A stretch of 64,000 nucleotides of DNA from assembly GCA_024305745.1 (NCBI GenBank), contig JAHRBS010000014.1, forward strand, positions 255,501-319,500, in the 5' to 3' direction. Shown piece after piece: positions 48,674-60,348 of this stretch. How positions within the stretch are numbered: the first letter of the stretch is position 1; every line of letters starts with the position of its first letter. A program made the position numbers and the translations under genes. The notes under the pieces are model-generated. The model ran no database searches and was not told the origin of the DNA. It worked only from the letters and a program-made list of their open reading frames with translations. The DNA is from Polyporus tsugae. Its lineage: Eukaryota; Basidiomycota; Agaricomycetes; Polyporales; Polyporaceae.

Positions 48674-49451
48674 CTAACGCACACGCGGGATGGCCGCCGG
48701 GATGGCAGGTGAGTCTGGAGACGGCGATGTCTCTCGGCTTCCTGGGCCATCAGACAGAGCACTGGTGGCATCTTGAGTACCCTCAGCCTGAGAGTTCTCC
48801 TCGATCAGAGCCACATCAGTTGGCACAACTGGAGGGATGACCGCGGCGGAAGCAGGAGGTGCAGCGGTGAGACCGTTCTGAGACAAGAAGGCATTGTCCC
48901 CCGCAGCTTGATTGCCACCCATAAGCTCAGTGACATCGTTGAACTGGGGGAACACCTTCTTTCGCCAGATGCTGATGTCCTTGAACTTCTTGACCTGTTG
49001 ACCGTTCTTCGAAGACCTCCGTTGGACCGGCGAACAATCACGAGCAGATTGAGACAGGAAATATGTACCTCATCATACAGCACCCCTTTCCAGACTGCCT
49101 CCATTGCCACAACCACCTTCCTACCCTCATCCCACCCAAATCCAGATAGGCCGCACAGACGGGCCATAATATTGCGAGCGGTCTTGAACTGAGTGATCAT
49201 GTCAGCCATCTGCTGCCCATGCAAAGCTTCCCATCCAGATAGTGAAGAACGATACATACCCTGCCCCACCGGGACTTCACTTTCTCAGCATCAATCGCAT
49301 ACCCGTGCTGCCTGAGAGTCGCCGAGATGGACTGATACACAGAAGGCTGGAAATTGTTGTCTCCAGTGCGTGCTTCGGCAGTAGCCTTCTTGAGCCCGTC
49401 AATCAGGAGAGTTTCAGAAGTCTGATCCCATTCGGCACAAGGACCAACCAT
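48674..49451 (-). CDS. Harbinger Myb/SANT-like DNA-binding protein
   Basis: Accessory protein that in PIF/Harbinger elements binds DNA and helps the nuclease. Exon 1 (49451-49260) encodes AEWDQTSETLLIDGLKKATA and AEKVKSRWGR. Exon 2 (about 49215-49070) encodes the WGR-following part with LSGFGWDEGRKVVVAMEAVW. Exon 3 begins near 48990 with FKDISIWRKKVFPQFNDVTELMG and ends in a low-complexity acidic, Pro/Ser tail at 48674. This Trp-rich layout is that of the Myb/SANT-like domain. No nonsense codon was seen, in contrast to the other genes of the element. Confidence 0.75.
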
Positions 49452-49688
49452 GGCAGAGGAGCCAGACTCGTAGAAAGCGACAGTGGATCCACAAGGGACG
49501 ACAGAGACGAGCTGCAGCGAGATCTGATTGTAGCGCGGGATAAGCGCCTGGAGAGTTATCGGACATGGGAGGTATCTGAACACATGAACTCTCTGGAAAA
49601 ATCGCGATTTTCGTGTACGACAAAATATTTCCATATATGGGGAGAAGTACTGGTAACTCTTTTCCGCAACTCTTTGCTGAACAGGCCC

Positions 49689-49985
49689 TTATGAGCGCCA
49701 TAAGCACCATAACTGGAAGGTGGCGCTTATGACAGAGGAGTCGGATTGCGAGTGGGTTGCAGGCGCTTGTAAGCAGACTTGATAGATCGGTTGTAAGCAT
49801 ACTTGTAACTCGGTAATAAGCAAGATTATGATCGGCTAAAGAGACCCCTTATAAGCACACTTATGATCTGGATATGCCGGGTAGTAAGCTCGATTCTATT
49901 CGTGTTATAAGCTCAATTACAAGTATCCCCATCATGCTTATAAGTCTACTTATAACGTAGTATAGTCCCCCTTATAAGCCACTCC
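49689..49985. repeat. Cluster of TTATAAG-type palindromic words
   Basis: Just outside the Harbinger right end, TTATAAG(C) and close variants (TAATAAGC, TTGTAAGC, CTTATGA, ACTTATAA) recur about every 20-25 bp through roughly 300 bp, on both strands because the core is nearly palindromic. The first 45 bp also hold an inverted pair, GCGCCATAAG and CGCTTATG. Confidence 0.6.
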
Positions 49986-50319
49986 ACAGTGTTGCAAGAT
50001 GTCTCGCAAGTATCCGACCATCAGCGTGTGAGCAGGGCTTTTTGCTGAACACCCGTTATACCATCTTTCAGTATCATTCCAGTTCAAATTCTCATTAGAG
50101 CATCCCCATTTATAGAAAAATCTAGAAAACAGTCTGCCATTGGAACAGACAATATATACAACCACTATTGAATGCAATCCTATAATGTACATGGGCGACA
50201 ACACTTGCCTGGGAGGCAGGATGGTAACTTGAGAGGAAAAGGTGGAGATGATGACGGAGAGGTCATAGTAGGTGCAAGGGCAAGTCGACAATGAGAGATA
50301 GAGAGCACAGCGAAGGGCA

Positions 50320-50565
50320 CAATGGACAAGGGGAGAGCGACGAGCAGGTGGAGAGAGAGGTTGACCGGGTGTGGGAGAGTGAGGGGTGGAGAGCGAGGTT
50401 GACCGGCTGCGGAGAGCAAGGGCGACTGGGTGTGGAGAGCGAGGGCGACTGGGTGTGGAGAGCGAGGACTGGGTGTGGAAAAGCGAGGACTGGGTGTGGG
50501 AAAGTGAGGGCGGAGAGTGAGGGTGATTGGAGTGGGAGAGCAAGGGCGACTGAGTGCGGAAGAGC
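50320..50565. repeat. Minisatellite, unit about 23-24 bp
   Basis: Imperfect tandem units of the form ggagagcgagggcgactggg. They lie just beyond the last recognisable exon of the Rab5-like fragment. Confidence 0.8.
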
Positions 50566-50584
50566 AGATGAGTAGGACGTACCG

Positions 50585-51279
50585 ATAGAGGTAAAGATGT
50601 CTGATACGCCGTCACCACTCTTGGCACTCGTCTCGCCCCACATAAGACCCTCCTCGTCCGTATACTTATTGGCCTCTTCCTGGGACACCTGGCGCTGTGC
50701 TGCACAGTCAAGCTTGTTCCCGCAGAGCACAATGACAATGTTGGGGTCCACCTGCCACTGTAGTTTCCGGATCGGAGGAGGACTAGGACTGGTGGAAGAG
50801 GTGGAATGTGAGCATCTGGATGTTATGGCATGCTGCTTGCGTGTGTTGATGCTGCATAATAGAATTCTATTCACACAGAATGATCGTAGTACGCATAATG
50901 ATGGCTTACAACCTCCCTGCAGCCGTACTCATCCCGCACGACCAGTGTCCTTTTCTTTGCCATCAAGCAGCCACCGTAAAGTTGCTGAGTGAGATCGAGT
51001 CAAGTTGTTGTCGATCATGTTTCGAGTCAGCTAGCATAACCTCAGGAATGAGCAAGACTTGGCCTTCTCTAATGACGTGGACTGGGTGATATCATAAACT
51101 ACAACGGCACAGTTGGCATTGCGGTAGTACATGGGTGCCTTGAGGTTTCCTGCTGTGAGAATGAATGATCTCTCAATGAGAGGGTTGACGTACAAGAGAC
51201 TGGTGTGTAAGGTCAGCATGGCGTCGTCTATACATAGCACGGGCAACACACCTTATAGCACTCCTGCCCTGCGGTATCA
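50585..51279 (-). pseudogene. Rab5-like small GTPase fragment
   Basis: Endosomal Rab5-type GTPase remnant. Minus-strand exons: DTAGQECYK (about 51279-51251), a six-base exon for S-L (about 51200-51195), APMYYRNANCAVVVYDITQSTSLEKAK (51138 to about 51055), and a larger exon LQWQVDPNIVIVL plus CGNKLD (G4) to GETSAK (G5), ending ISDIFTSIG-like near 50585. All four are bordered by plausible GT-AG sites. The G1 P-loop and switch I, expected upstream, are not found within 500 bp. The C-terminal prenylated Cys tail is also missing. Best read as a 5'- and 3'-truncated duplicate. Confidence 0.7.
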
Positions 51280-52061
51280 CTGCACCACTATCAATAACCA
51301 TGACGAAGACTCAGCAGTGAGGACCGGGTGCGGGAGAGCGAGGTTGACTGAGTACGGAGAGCAAGGAGGACAGGTGCAGAGAGCAAGGGCGGAGAGCAAG
51401 GACACCTAAGTGCGGGAGATCGAGGGTGGAGAGCAAGGGCGGGATTGCAAATCTGTCAAGGCATATCAAGATATGTGTGAACCAATGAAATGTTAACATA
51501 CCATAGAGATTGACAGTCAATGACGATTGATGCAGTCGATGGAGGCATTAATGAGAAGGAAGTATGCTAATAAGAGTGCCGTCAGTGAGCTACGATGGGT
51601 TTTGGACTTAATGGCACGTACCATGTCGATGCGCAGGTTGATCAATGTAAACAAGGTGTTATCTCTCAGGGGAGTAGACGAGAATCACTGGAGAGGGATT
51701 GTGGTGGAGAAGAAAGAGAGCATCCTGCTGGACGTCGCTGCCCATGTTGGTTTGTCGGCTAATAGGACCTGACTTTGAATTTTGAAAACCCGCAGGCACT
51801 GCATTGTAGCTAGACACCACAAGAACAAGAGGAGAAATCGGAAGGGTGAGAAATGAAATCGGGCACTCTAACAGATTGATATAACATTGTCAATGCTAGT
51901 AACTCCACCGACAAATCAAACAAAAAAATGTGCTAAATGCGAGGACTGTAGCTGACAGGTTCCATCATGCATAAGGTCTAGAGGAGATGGACGGGGAGAG
52001 CAAATAATGGAGCGGTATGCGATGTGATCACCAGTTCGTATGGGCGAGGACAATGTCCCTA
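51280..52061. other. Intergenic, with second minisatellite
   Basis: 51317-51440 carries the same ggagagcaaggg-type repeat family as 50320-50565. The remainder shows no recognisable gene. Confidence 0.5.
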
Positions 52062-54219
52062 CTAGTGAGCCTTCTTGCTCGTCTTCTTCTTCTTCTTCTT
52101 CTTCTTAGTGTCTGGCTTCTTTGCGGGTTCTTCCGGGTTGACGGCGACCTCAATGACAGCTCCAGTCCTCGGCCGCAGCTTCCTACCGGCCTTCACGGGC
52201 TCATTGACGATGACAATATCATTGTCAATGACTGACTGAGTGACAGGTGCGCGAGACATGATGTTTGCCCCAGCGACATTTGCAGCCTGCTTGCTGTGCC
52301 GCAATTTCTTACCCTTATCCAGAGCTGGCTTCTCTCGGCGAGATGAGCGGGCGCAAGAGCAAGCGCAGGGTCCAAAAGGGGAGCTGAGGCCGAGGCATGG
52401 GAAGGAGGCAATGGGACGGGCAAGGCGGGAGGGTGAGCCAGCCCAGGAAGGGGAGCAGCAGGAACGGAGCTGGGAGCTGATCTGATGGCGGGATCAGCAT
52501 GCCGCAATGACCCGGTGGAAGTGGGTGCAGAAACTATAACAAAATATCAGTTTATGGAGGGGGAGAAAGGATATAGAAATTGGTATACCTGGATTGATGT
52601 AGACGTCCTCGTAGTCTGTACCGCTGACCTCCTCATCAGGCTCAACAATCGCCTCATCCTCATCCTTGGAACTGGAGGAAGACTTGTCGGAGCCAGAGTT
52701 GGAGCCAGGGTTGGATGACTTGGAGTCAGAGTCAGAGGATTCAGAGTCAGAGGACTCAACACTAGCCACCTTGGGAGGGATGCTGCACGGGGCAGAGCGG
52801 GCAGGTGACGGAGGTCCAGACAAGTCCACCAAAGTGTCTGCCCACAGCTCGCGAAGTACATTGCTGGCGGCACTACTAGCGCTCTCCCCTTGGGGTTCCA
52901 ACAGAATATGTTCCATGGCCGTGTTCACACCAAAGATCGCCTCCTGGTATATCCTGATCATCTCCTTGATGTGTCAATTGTTCTTGCCAGCGATGAGAAG
53001 CTGCTTGAAGAGCTGGTGGATCCGGTACAAATCGAGCGCAGTGTTTCTCTCCGCAAATTTCGGCGCTGGACTCAACAGATGGACGAGCTGAGGAGGGTCA
53101 TCAGTCCTTGGTTACACAGCCTGTCAGTGTAGCACTAGGAATGATCCCCTTACCATCATTGTGGTGGAGGCGATCATAGGCGCCGTGACAGCATCCACGC
53201 CCCACAACTTAGTGTTCGTGTCCGGAGTGCCCTGCCTCGAGCCAGTCATGAAACTGTTACCACGGAGAACTACGCCCAAAGCCTACCATGAAAAATTAGC
53301 ACGCATCAGAAAGAGATGGTGTGCAAGTTACAAACCTTAATCAAGATCTCGTTCCGGAACATCTGTTTGACATTGTGGCAAAGGTCAGGGAAGATGACCG
53401 GAGGCAAGTCCGGACACATGAGATTGTCAATGTCGAACTTGAGGTACCTCGCGACCTTGGGCAACTGCCTGCGCTCAGAGTTATCTACGGCAAAGTAGTC
53501 AGAACCCAACCCGAAGAGCGTGGGCATTTGCTTGCAGATCAAGGATATGAAGGTGGAGCGACCATCTTTCATCCCATGCCAGAACTAGAAAACATTGTTA
53601 ATAGATCAATAAGTGCTACGGACAGAAACCACATTACCTGCTCCTGGAATAGGATGTAACTTCGCATTGACTTGTGGAGTCTCTCCAGGACCAGATGATA
53701 CAGGTCGGACCGGGCGCCCATGAGAGTCAACTCGGGGGTGACGATCTCGTAGCATTTTGGGTTGTCGTGTGCCATCGAGGGCTTCTCCAAGGGAGCCGAG
53801 AACAGAGAAAGCGTAGCCGGCCGCACCCATATCTCGCCAGCACAAACAAAGTACTTGCCGCATTGGAACGTGTTCATGTCCTTGGTAGGCTGAGCGTCGC
53901 CCTGCCTGTTTGCCTGGAGAGCGGTCATGTTTGCCTGGGGAGCGGTTGTCTTCGTCTTCTTTGACCGTTGGCGATCTGCCTTGGATTTCTTGGCCAGTTC
54001 GCGCTTCTCCGCTTGAAGCTCCATGTTCTGTCTTAGGAGATCACAGTTTTGATCCTCGAGTTGACCATTGTGGATCTGGAGCCCCCGGAACGCCTGTGGG
54101 TGTTGTAATAAGGGTAAGGGACAAAGGAGACACGCTGGGGAGGGGAGGAACACACACTCATGATTGTGTCTAGTGGCGGTTGACTCGCCGAACTCATCTT
54201 GCTGAGTGGCAGTGCACAA
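52062..54219 (-). pseudogene. DUF6698-like protein with a nonsense codon
   Basis: A basidiomycete family of unknown function. In minus order: an exon with a coiled-coil heptad stretch (QLEDQNCDLLRQNMELQAEKRELAKK) and basic tail, then GKYFVCAGEIWVRPATLSLF, YEIVTPELTLMGARSDLYHL, FGLGSDYFAVDNSERRQLPK, VIFPDLCHNVKQMFRNEILI, a KLWGVDAVTAPMIASTTMM block, LLSPAPKFAERNTALDLYR and KEMIRIYQEAIFG. Ser/Asp/Glu-rich (about 52650-52770) and Lys-rich (52082-52106) tails follow. The block order matches what I recall of DUF6698. A TGA at 52974-52976 interrupts the conserved region just before HIKEM; it is one transition from CGA. Unless spliced out, it truncates the protein. Confidence 0.6.
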
Positions 54220-55399
54220 TGATCAGCAAAGGGAGAAGTTAGAGAGGAGCGGGAGGGGTCGCTGAAGTGGATGGCTCACTTCCCGAAGCTTTTATGTAGA
54301 TGAGAGGTCAGGCTGGAAAATTGTGCTAATGTTGGAGAAATACTGTAAATGGAAAGTGCTCGTCTTTACGCGGACGGAGAACCCTAGAACCCGGTGACTG
54401 GTGTGAGATTTCGGGTGAAATAGGAGAAAGCACGAGAGACTGAGTGGGATAGTAGAGAAGAGATCATGCATACAAGTACGTACAGTGTGGACACATGGGT
54501 GATATTTCAGGGTCGAGCGTGGCCTATTGACTCGGAGGAGTGGACCTATGCAATAATGTGTAATTATGATGTAATAGAATATCTATCAGTAGAGCACATA
54601 GACCTGATCCTGCATATCACTTGCGTACCTCGGAACATCCTCCTGGAGTTGCAAAACCCACAGATCTCCTCATGGTAATCGCACCGCTTGCCTAGGCTTG
54701 ACTGCTAGGATCCAGCCCCTAAAATACAATAGAATGCTGTGGCTGCCAGCAAGAGTGGGCATTGTGTGTCCGTCCAGGATCCACTGACAGCCAGACAAAC
54801 ACACAGTGTCCTTGTCGACCTCGCAGTGCCCACATGTTGATGTCAGTGGTGCAGCACACTGAGTGTCATCTGATTCAGCACTCCGTTGCTCTCGATGTAA
54901 TACATTAACACCTTGCCATGCTCACCTCGTGCAGACACATCTGGCAAGGCAAATCGGCGCAGGCAACAAAAAACTCGTCTCCACTCTGCCTGGCCTGGAA
55001 ATAGGAATGGCGATAAGGAGTGCGGGTCACAGGCGACTGAGTATGGCACCCAGGCCCTTCGTGATGTTCTTCTCCTTCTGCCGCCTTCGGCACAGAAAAT
55101 CTTCTGCCCTGCGCGACGCGGTAAGAGGGGCGGCAGTAAGAGGGGTGGCGGTACGTGAGGTTGGGGCTGCGGAAGCATCAATTTGAATATTGCTTGGCAT
55201 GATCGTGAGGGAGGGAGGATAAAGGGGGGAAACGGTGTCGGCACACCCGACTTCAAAGACCGCTGAGACTTGGTAGCTTGACAGATGGGAGCGGTGGAGG
55301 CTCTGGCATGCACCGCATGCAATATGATCACGGACGATGCAAGACGAGTGGGACGCCATGACTGGAAGGAGATAGTAGTTACCCTGTGTAATTGTCAGT
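54220..55399. other. Unassigned 1.2 kb
   Basis: Open frames on both strands without recognisable domains. The right end may contain further decayed 3' sequence of the TAF2-like relic (an ANLVPHHLP-like stretch near 55480). Confidence 0.35.
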
Positions 55400-58300
55400 T
55401 AAGTGAGCCTCGCAAGATATGCTTGGATGCTGTACGCACCGAGTCAACAGGAAGAAAGGGGCAGGTGATGCGGGACAAGGTTGGCGAGGCTGACTGACAT
55501 GTGAAATGACAAAATGAGACATAGTGAATACAGATCGCCAAACAGAATCATACCTCAGTCACGGCTATGGTCACTACATTATTATAGTATGTCGGGATGA
55601 GGCAATCCATACTGCAATATCAGTCAACCTCAGATAGGGCGGTTTTCAATAGCTCGATGGGCAGCATCATCCGAAATGAACTCACCACGTGTAGGAGCGT
55701 GCGAGGAGACTTTTATGCAATCCAATGATGTAGAATGTGTCAGCGTACTGCAGCTCAAGATTGTGAGCATCCGAGCCATCTGTGGTGGAGACCTACACAA
55801 TATACTTACGGGACTTGTAGTGTTGTCATTGTAACACAGTTGATCGACTAAGAATTGGCCCTTCGACTGAACCTCGCCGCCACGATCTTAATACGCAGCA
55901 CCCGTGATTCAGACTGGCAGTGCGCACCTTGTTCTCACTCACGTCGAAAGCGCTGAGAGATGAAAAGCCTCGCCCAACAGCGTAAATGTGGTGGTCGGCG
56001 GGCTGATTGAATGAACTGTCGACGCTGACAGATCGTGGACGAGGTGGGGGTGCGAAGGTCATACTGCTGACTGGAGGGCCTTTCCATTCTTGAAGCGAAC
56101 CCTGGAGACTGCACTCAAGATACTCTGAACAGACGTCAGATGCTCAGACATGTGGCATTATTGTCAGGGTGCACACACCTTCCAAACGAAGTCCTCCTCA
56201 AAGTCGCTGAAGTCATTTGGTTGCGGTATATAGGTATGTCTGAAGAGATCAGTCTTTGAATCCTCAGGCTCGTAGCAATACCGGAGGAATAGCTTGAATA
56301 GGTGGAACAAGCCAAGCCATTCTAGTTTCTTGTTTGCAGACTAAAAACCAGCAGTTAGACTGATGCCATTGGCAGGCGAGCGTGACTTAAGCTGACCGTG
56401 ATGAGTGCAGCTGCAGCTTCACACCAAAGATTGAAGCAGCAATTCGACACCAGGACTGTCCTGGTAAAGGTGCTGGAAATGATGGGGTTTGGTGTCTTTG
56501 ACAAGACCATGATTGCCTACGACAATATGAACAATAGGTAGTCTAAAACGTATGCACCGGCTACACGCACCTTGTACTGGGCCACGACATCTCGGTCGCG
56601 CTGCAGCTGAGAGACCCACATATAGTCCTTCTGGTCGAATGCGATGGCTGTGATCCACTCGAAGTCGGCGTCGATGCAAATCCACTTGTAGGTTTGACCG
56701 GCCATGTTCTGCTTGTCCTCCTCCGTCCAATCTGCGACCTTCCAGTTCTCGTGTTCCTGTTCCTTCTCCCAGATCTCCAGACCAAAACCCATGTCAACCA
56801 TGTCCATCACCGCTGCTGCGTCTGCATCGCCTTCAGCTGCCGCCGCTTGCTGAGCAGGTAGCGCTTAGTGTTCCGCCAAACGCACTTGTACTTGGTTTTG
56901 AAGAGGACCTTGTATCGCTTGAACGCGCTTCGGATATCAAGGACATGTTCATATGGAGTCCCGTCTGCCTTGTGAATGTGAATAATCATCTGACCTATGA
57001 ACATTTTGCGTCAATTTTCGAGGAAACGGTGTGCGCTCGTTTCCTAGGTGTCCATGGATGCTTGTATGGTACTTACGTCGGCGGTGAGACACTGTACGGA
57101 GGAGATATAGCACATTATGTTGGTGGGATGGAGGTCTTGGGGACGCTGTACTGCGACCACCACACAGCCGGCTTCCACATGTGTATCCCCGGTCGCAGAG
57201 CAACGCGGGTGGGCTGCGACATGCATGTTGGGGTCGTCGCTGCCACCGGCAGGTTTGTGGTCCAGGATTTTCGCATGCCCGGGGTGTTCTTCCGCTTCTC
57301 GCCAAAGATCCTGGCCTCGCTGCACCATGATTTGGGCTGGCCGCGTCTGCAACGTTCCGTCAGCACTGATATCACGTTATTACGAGGAGTGCTGGTGTAC
57401 CTTTTGAGTCCTGTGGCGATGGTGCAGGTTGGCACAGCCTGGCGCCGCTGTCCTGCATTTTCCGCCCTTGGGTCTGGACTGTCATCATGCTGGTGTCTGG
57501 ACATGGTAGCGGATGTCTCGCTGCCTAGCACACCAGTTAGAAGGCAGCTCTGATGGTCAGCGCGTCGTTCGCAGACTGAGGTTTCCCGCTTATTTACCTT
57601 GGCAGGCGCCGAGTCGAGCTGTCCGCGCAAGCGGTGGGCCATTCCTTCTGCACCTACCTTGCCGGGCGGGCCTGTAGGCTGCATCCAGCACGTCTGCATG
57701 GTTTCCGTGCTAAGTTGGGGCCAGGGAGGATGGGCTAGGGCCAGGTGGCCTGAGACTGCAGCGGCGAGTCCTTGCGGATGTCGCCCTCGTGACCGTTGCG
57801 GGGACAGCGTGAGAATCCTTCGCAGATATTCAATGAGCGCGTTGTTCACAGGAATGGAAGGAATACCACCGTGAAGTTACCTGCACTGGGAGGGCAGCTG
57901 CCGAGATGTGAGAAGGCGGCGGTGCTCGCTCAGACACCTCAGACCCATTCCTTCTGTATTTGCGGCACCAAGAGCTCGTCTGTGTTGATTCAGACAAGCT
58001 TGGATTGTACATCCACTTGTCTGGCAAGATTCTCAGTGTTGGCGAAGTTAGCAGGATGGCGGGCAGCTGGTGATGGGTGGGACACGACTTCTCGCACATT
58101 CCACATGGGTCCCATGGCATACACAATGCCAAATGTTATGGGGACGTCAGCGGTACACTGCTAGGTGTTGCACGCCAGGTGGGTATGGCGTAAACGAGTA
58201 CGGCGGGAGAAGCACAATGGCGACGCGTACAGAGGCGGGACTGGAGGAGTAAAGGTGAGCTGTTGTACTGGGAGAGAGGATAGGACGCGGGCGGAGAAAC

Positions 58301-58500
58301 TCAGATACACCCAACAGAAATGCAGCTCAACTAATATCGAAAAATGGGACAGGCTTCACCATTATTATCCTCGAAGTGCTTGTACGCAGGTGCATCCTGT
58401 CGCTTCGTGACTTCCACCGCCATCTCCTTGCAGTTGAACGACGCCAAGAATCTGAAGGCGGGACATCCACTCTCATAGATCCACTGCCCGGTGAATGAAT
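55400..58500 (-). pseudogene. TAF2-like (TFIID subunit 2) fragment, decayed
   Basis: Islands in TAF2 order on the minus strand: GCPAFRFLASFNCKEMAVEV with QDAPAY (58351-58480), IIHIHKADGTPYEHVLDI with KTKYKCVWRNTKRYL (57000-56860), AAAAEGDADAAAVMDMVDMG followed by WTEEDKQNM, DADFEWITAIAF and WVSQLQRDRDVVAQYK (56857-56575), LFRHTYIPQPNDFSDFEEDF (about 56330-56180) and LQYADTFYIIGL (about 55750). These are landmarks of the region after the M1-like domain. A one-base shift separates KRYL from the Ala-rich stretch near 56857, and 1.3 kb between the first two islands shows no homology. The large N-terminal M1-like part is absent because another gene ends at 59250. Confidence 0.62.
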
Positions 58501-59249
58501 GTGTCAATACCGACTGTTAATAACCTACTGATCGCCGGAGTAGGTTGGGGAGGATGCAAGTTGATGAGCAGGAGACGTACCAAGTTTCCCTAGTCGACGA
58601 TCTCAGATACATTGACAGAGGACAGACAACCACTTCATAATTGAGAGGCGCTGTGGATGTGCGCACATGTGTTAGTCACACGTCGCATTAGAAGGCTTCC
58701 TGACAAACGTGAGACATACCACGTCGCTGAGCAAATAGATGTATTGCGATAATCCCATACACGCCGGCACTGGACAATGTTCGAAAGAAAGACTGGGAGC
58801 AGTGCGGGCCAACAGGTTCAAGACTGTTGGGAGCAAAATTAGTCGAGGGGAAGTAGGAGGAGGAGGAGGAAGAGGAAGAGGCAGAAGATCAATAGGACGA
58901 GAGAAATTAGCAACCGGCGATTTGCGTGTGGCGTTCACAGGGCAGTGCACTGGCATTCAGTGCAGTTTGGCTGCTTTATCGTCGACAGGGATGCATAAAC
59001 AATGGAACAATGATATGAAGTATGATTTAAGGGAATGTTTGGGGCCAAGTGAAGAAGCTCGACATATATGTACAATGGGATTCGTGCAGTGGAGATAGCA
59101 GGGGATTTAGAGCGCAAGATATGTACTACATGTAATGCAGCAGTGCCCGGACCTGAAAGCGGGAGACAGCGAACAATATGGCGATGAGATGCAAAGAACA
59201 GCGACAACAGCGAGACAGATGCGAGAAAAGCAAAGGAGAGATTGGGACC
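58501..59249. other. Unassigned 0.75 kb
   Basis: Between the TAF2-like fragment and the Ras-like gene. A gga-rich tract (ggaggaggaggaagaggaag, near 58856) is the only notable feature. Confidence 0.45.
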
Positions 59250-60348
59250 CTACATGATTACACACTTTTCTCTCAATTCCTTCTCGCTCTTCGGCTCTTC
59301 GCTCGGGTACTTTTTGCACATGCGCCCGAGTAGATACTGAAACACTTCATTGCCATGCCACCCCATCTTTGCGGAGGTCTCATAGAATGGCACGCCCCAT
59401 TTGACAGCCAATGCCTGCATTGTCTCGCTTGAGACTTCCCGCTCGCATCCCTGTGTACGGCGTGGGTCAACCCATCGCAGATTGCGCCAACGAGTGTAAT
59501 GAATTCTTACCAGATCCATCTTGGTGCCTATGACGACCATGGGGATGTCCTTTTGGCGACAATACGCAGCATGTCAGTGTACACTCACAGGCGATGACAA
59601 GGCAACAGGGACAGACATTGTCACCATCCTTGATTTGATAGATCTTCTGCCAAATGTGCTCAACATCCTTCAAGGTAGCTTTATCTGTCAGACTGTATGA
59701 GGATGAGAAGCGCGTGTAGATCAGAATAAATGCAGCCCTGCAGAACCCCCAAGCTTTCCCTACCTGAAGACCAGGACAAACCCAATGCCTTTCTATTGGG
59801 GCAATCAGCTACAAAAGCTTTGCAATGACATCTACTTCAGACGCAGCACGTACCTAGATCTGACTCTCATTAAGCCCCCTGCTGAACTGTTCAATGCTGG
59901 CCGTATCCAGAATTTGAAGCTATGAGGGCCCTCGCACTTTAGTCTCTCATCACAGATGAAGAGAATACCAGGCCATACTTACATGACTGCACTTTCCCTC
60001 TTGCTCGACGGTTAGATTGTACTCGTCTAGAATGTGCAGCGCTTCAGAATCGACCTAAGAGATGACAAGCCACTGGCATAGGCCGTGGGAACAGTTGAGA
60101 CGCACCTTTAATCATTGGATTGTACTGTTGAAGGAAGACATTCCTCCTAAATTGCATCACGAGAGCTGACTTCCCGACCCCTCCCACTGCATTCAGCATT
60201 CCGACGTACACCACAACCCATCCCGCAAGCATCCACCGGCATTCCAATTCCCCAAATGGCCCAGAGGAACAAGTCAGGAACCCAGACCCAAACTGACGCG
60301 CGATTCCTGTCAGGTCCACTCACCTCCGAATACCACGGTGTTATACAT
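59250..60348 (-). CDS. Ras/Rsr1-like small GTPase with altered switch II
   Basis: Plasma-membrane GTPase of the Ras/Rap/Rsr1 group. The ATG at 60348 starts MYNTVVFG, joined by an intron to VGGVGKSALVMQF (G1) and RRNVFLQQYNPMIK (switch I). Later exons give DEYNLTVEQEGKCSH, LQILDTASIEQFSRGLNESQ, KGIGFVLVF, SLTDKATLKDVEHIWQKIYQ, DIPMVVIGTKMDL (G4), EVSSETMQALAVKWGVPFYE with TSAK (G5) and a basic tail ending in the CAAX box CVIM. Eight or so tiny exons. The G3 motif DxxG reads D-T-A-S: Ser replaces the invariant switch II Gly (codon 59898-59896), and the following Gln/Thr position is Ile. GTP-driven conformational change would be expected to suffer. The frame is otherwise complete. Confidence 0.75.

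Larger units (their letters stand above)
37885..49688. mobile_element. PIF/Harbinger DNA transposon, 11.8 kb, with nested copia
   Basis: Terminal inverted repeats of about 43 bp with two mismatches start GGGCCTGTTC at 37885 and, reversed, at 49688. They are flanked by TTA at 37882-37884 and 49689-49691, the TWA target duplication typical of PIF/Harbinger. Inside are a DDE nuclease on the plus strand, a Myb/SANT-like gene on the minus strand (the usual Harbinger pair) and an extra unknown frame. Without the copia insertion the element would be about 5.5 kb. Confidence 0.9.

Noticed and set aside
37885..49688. Single large composite transposon or Starship-like element
   Set aside because: The content is fully explained by a Harbinger with a nested copia. 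No tyrosine recombinase captain gene is visible.
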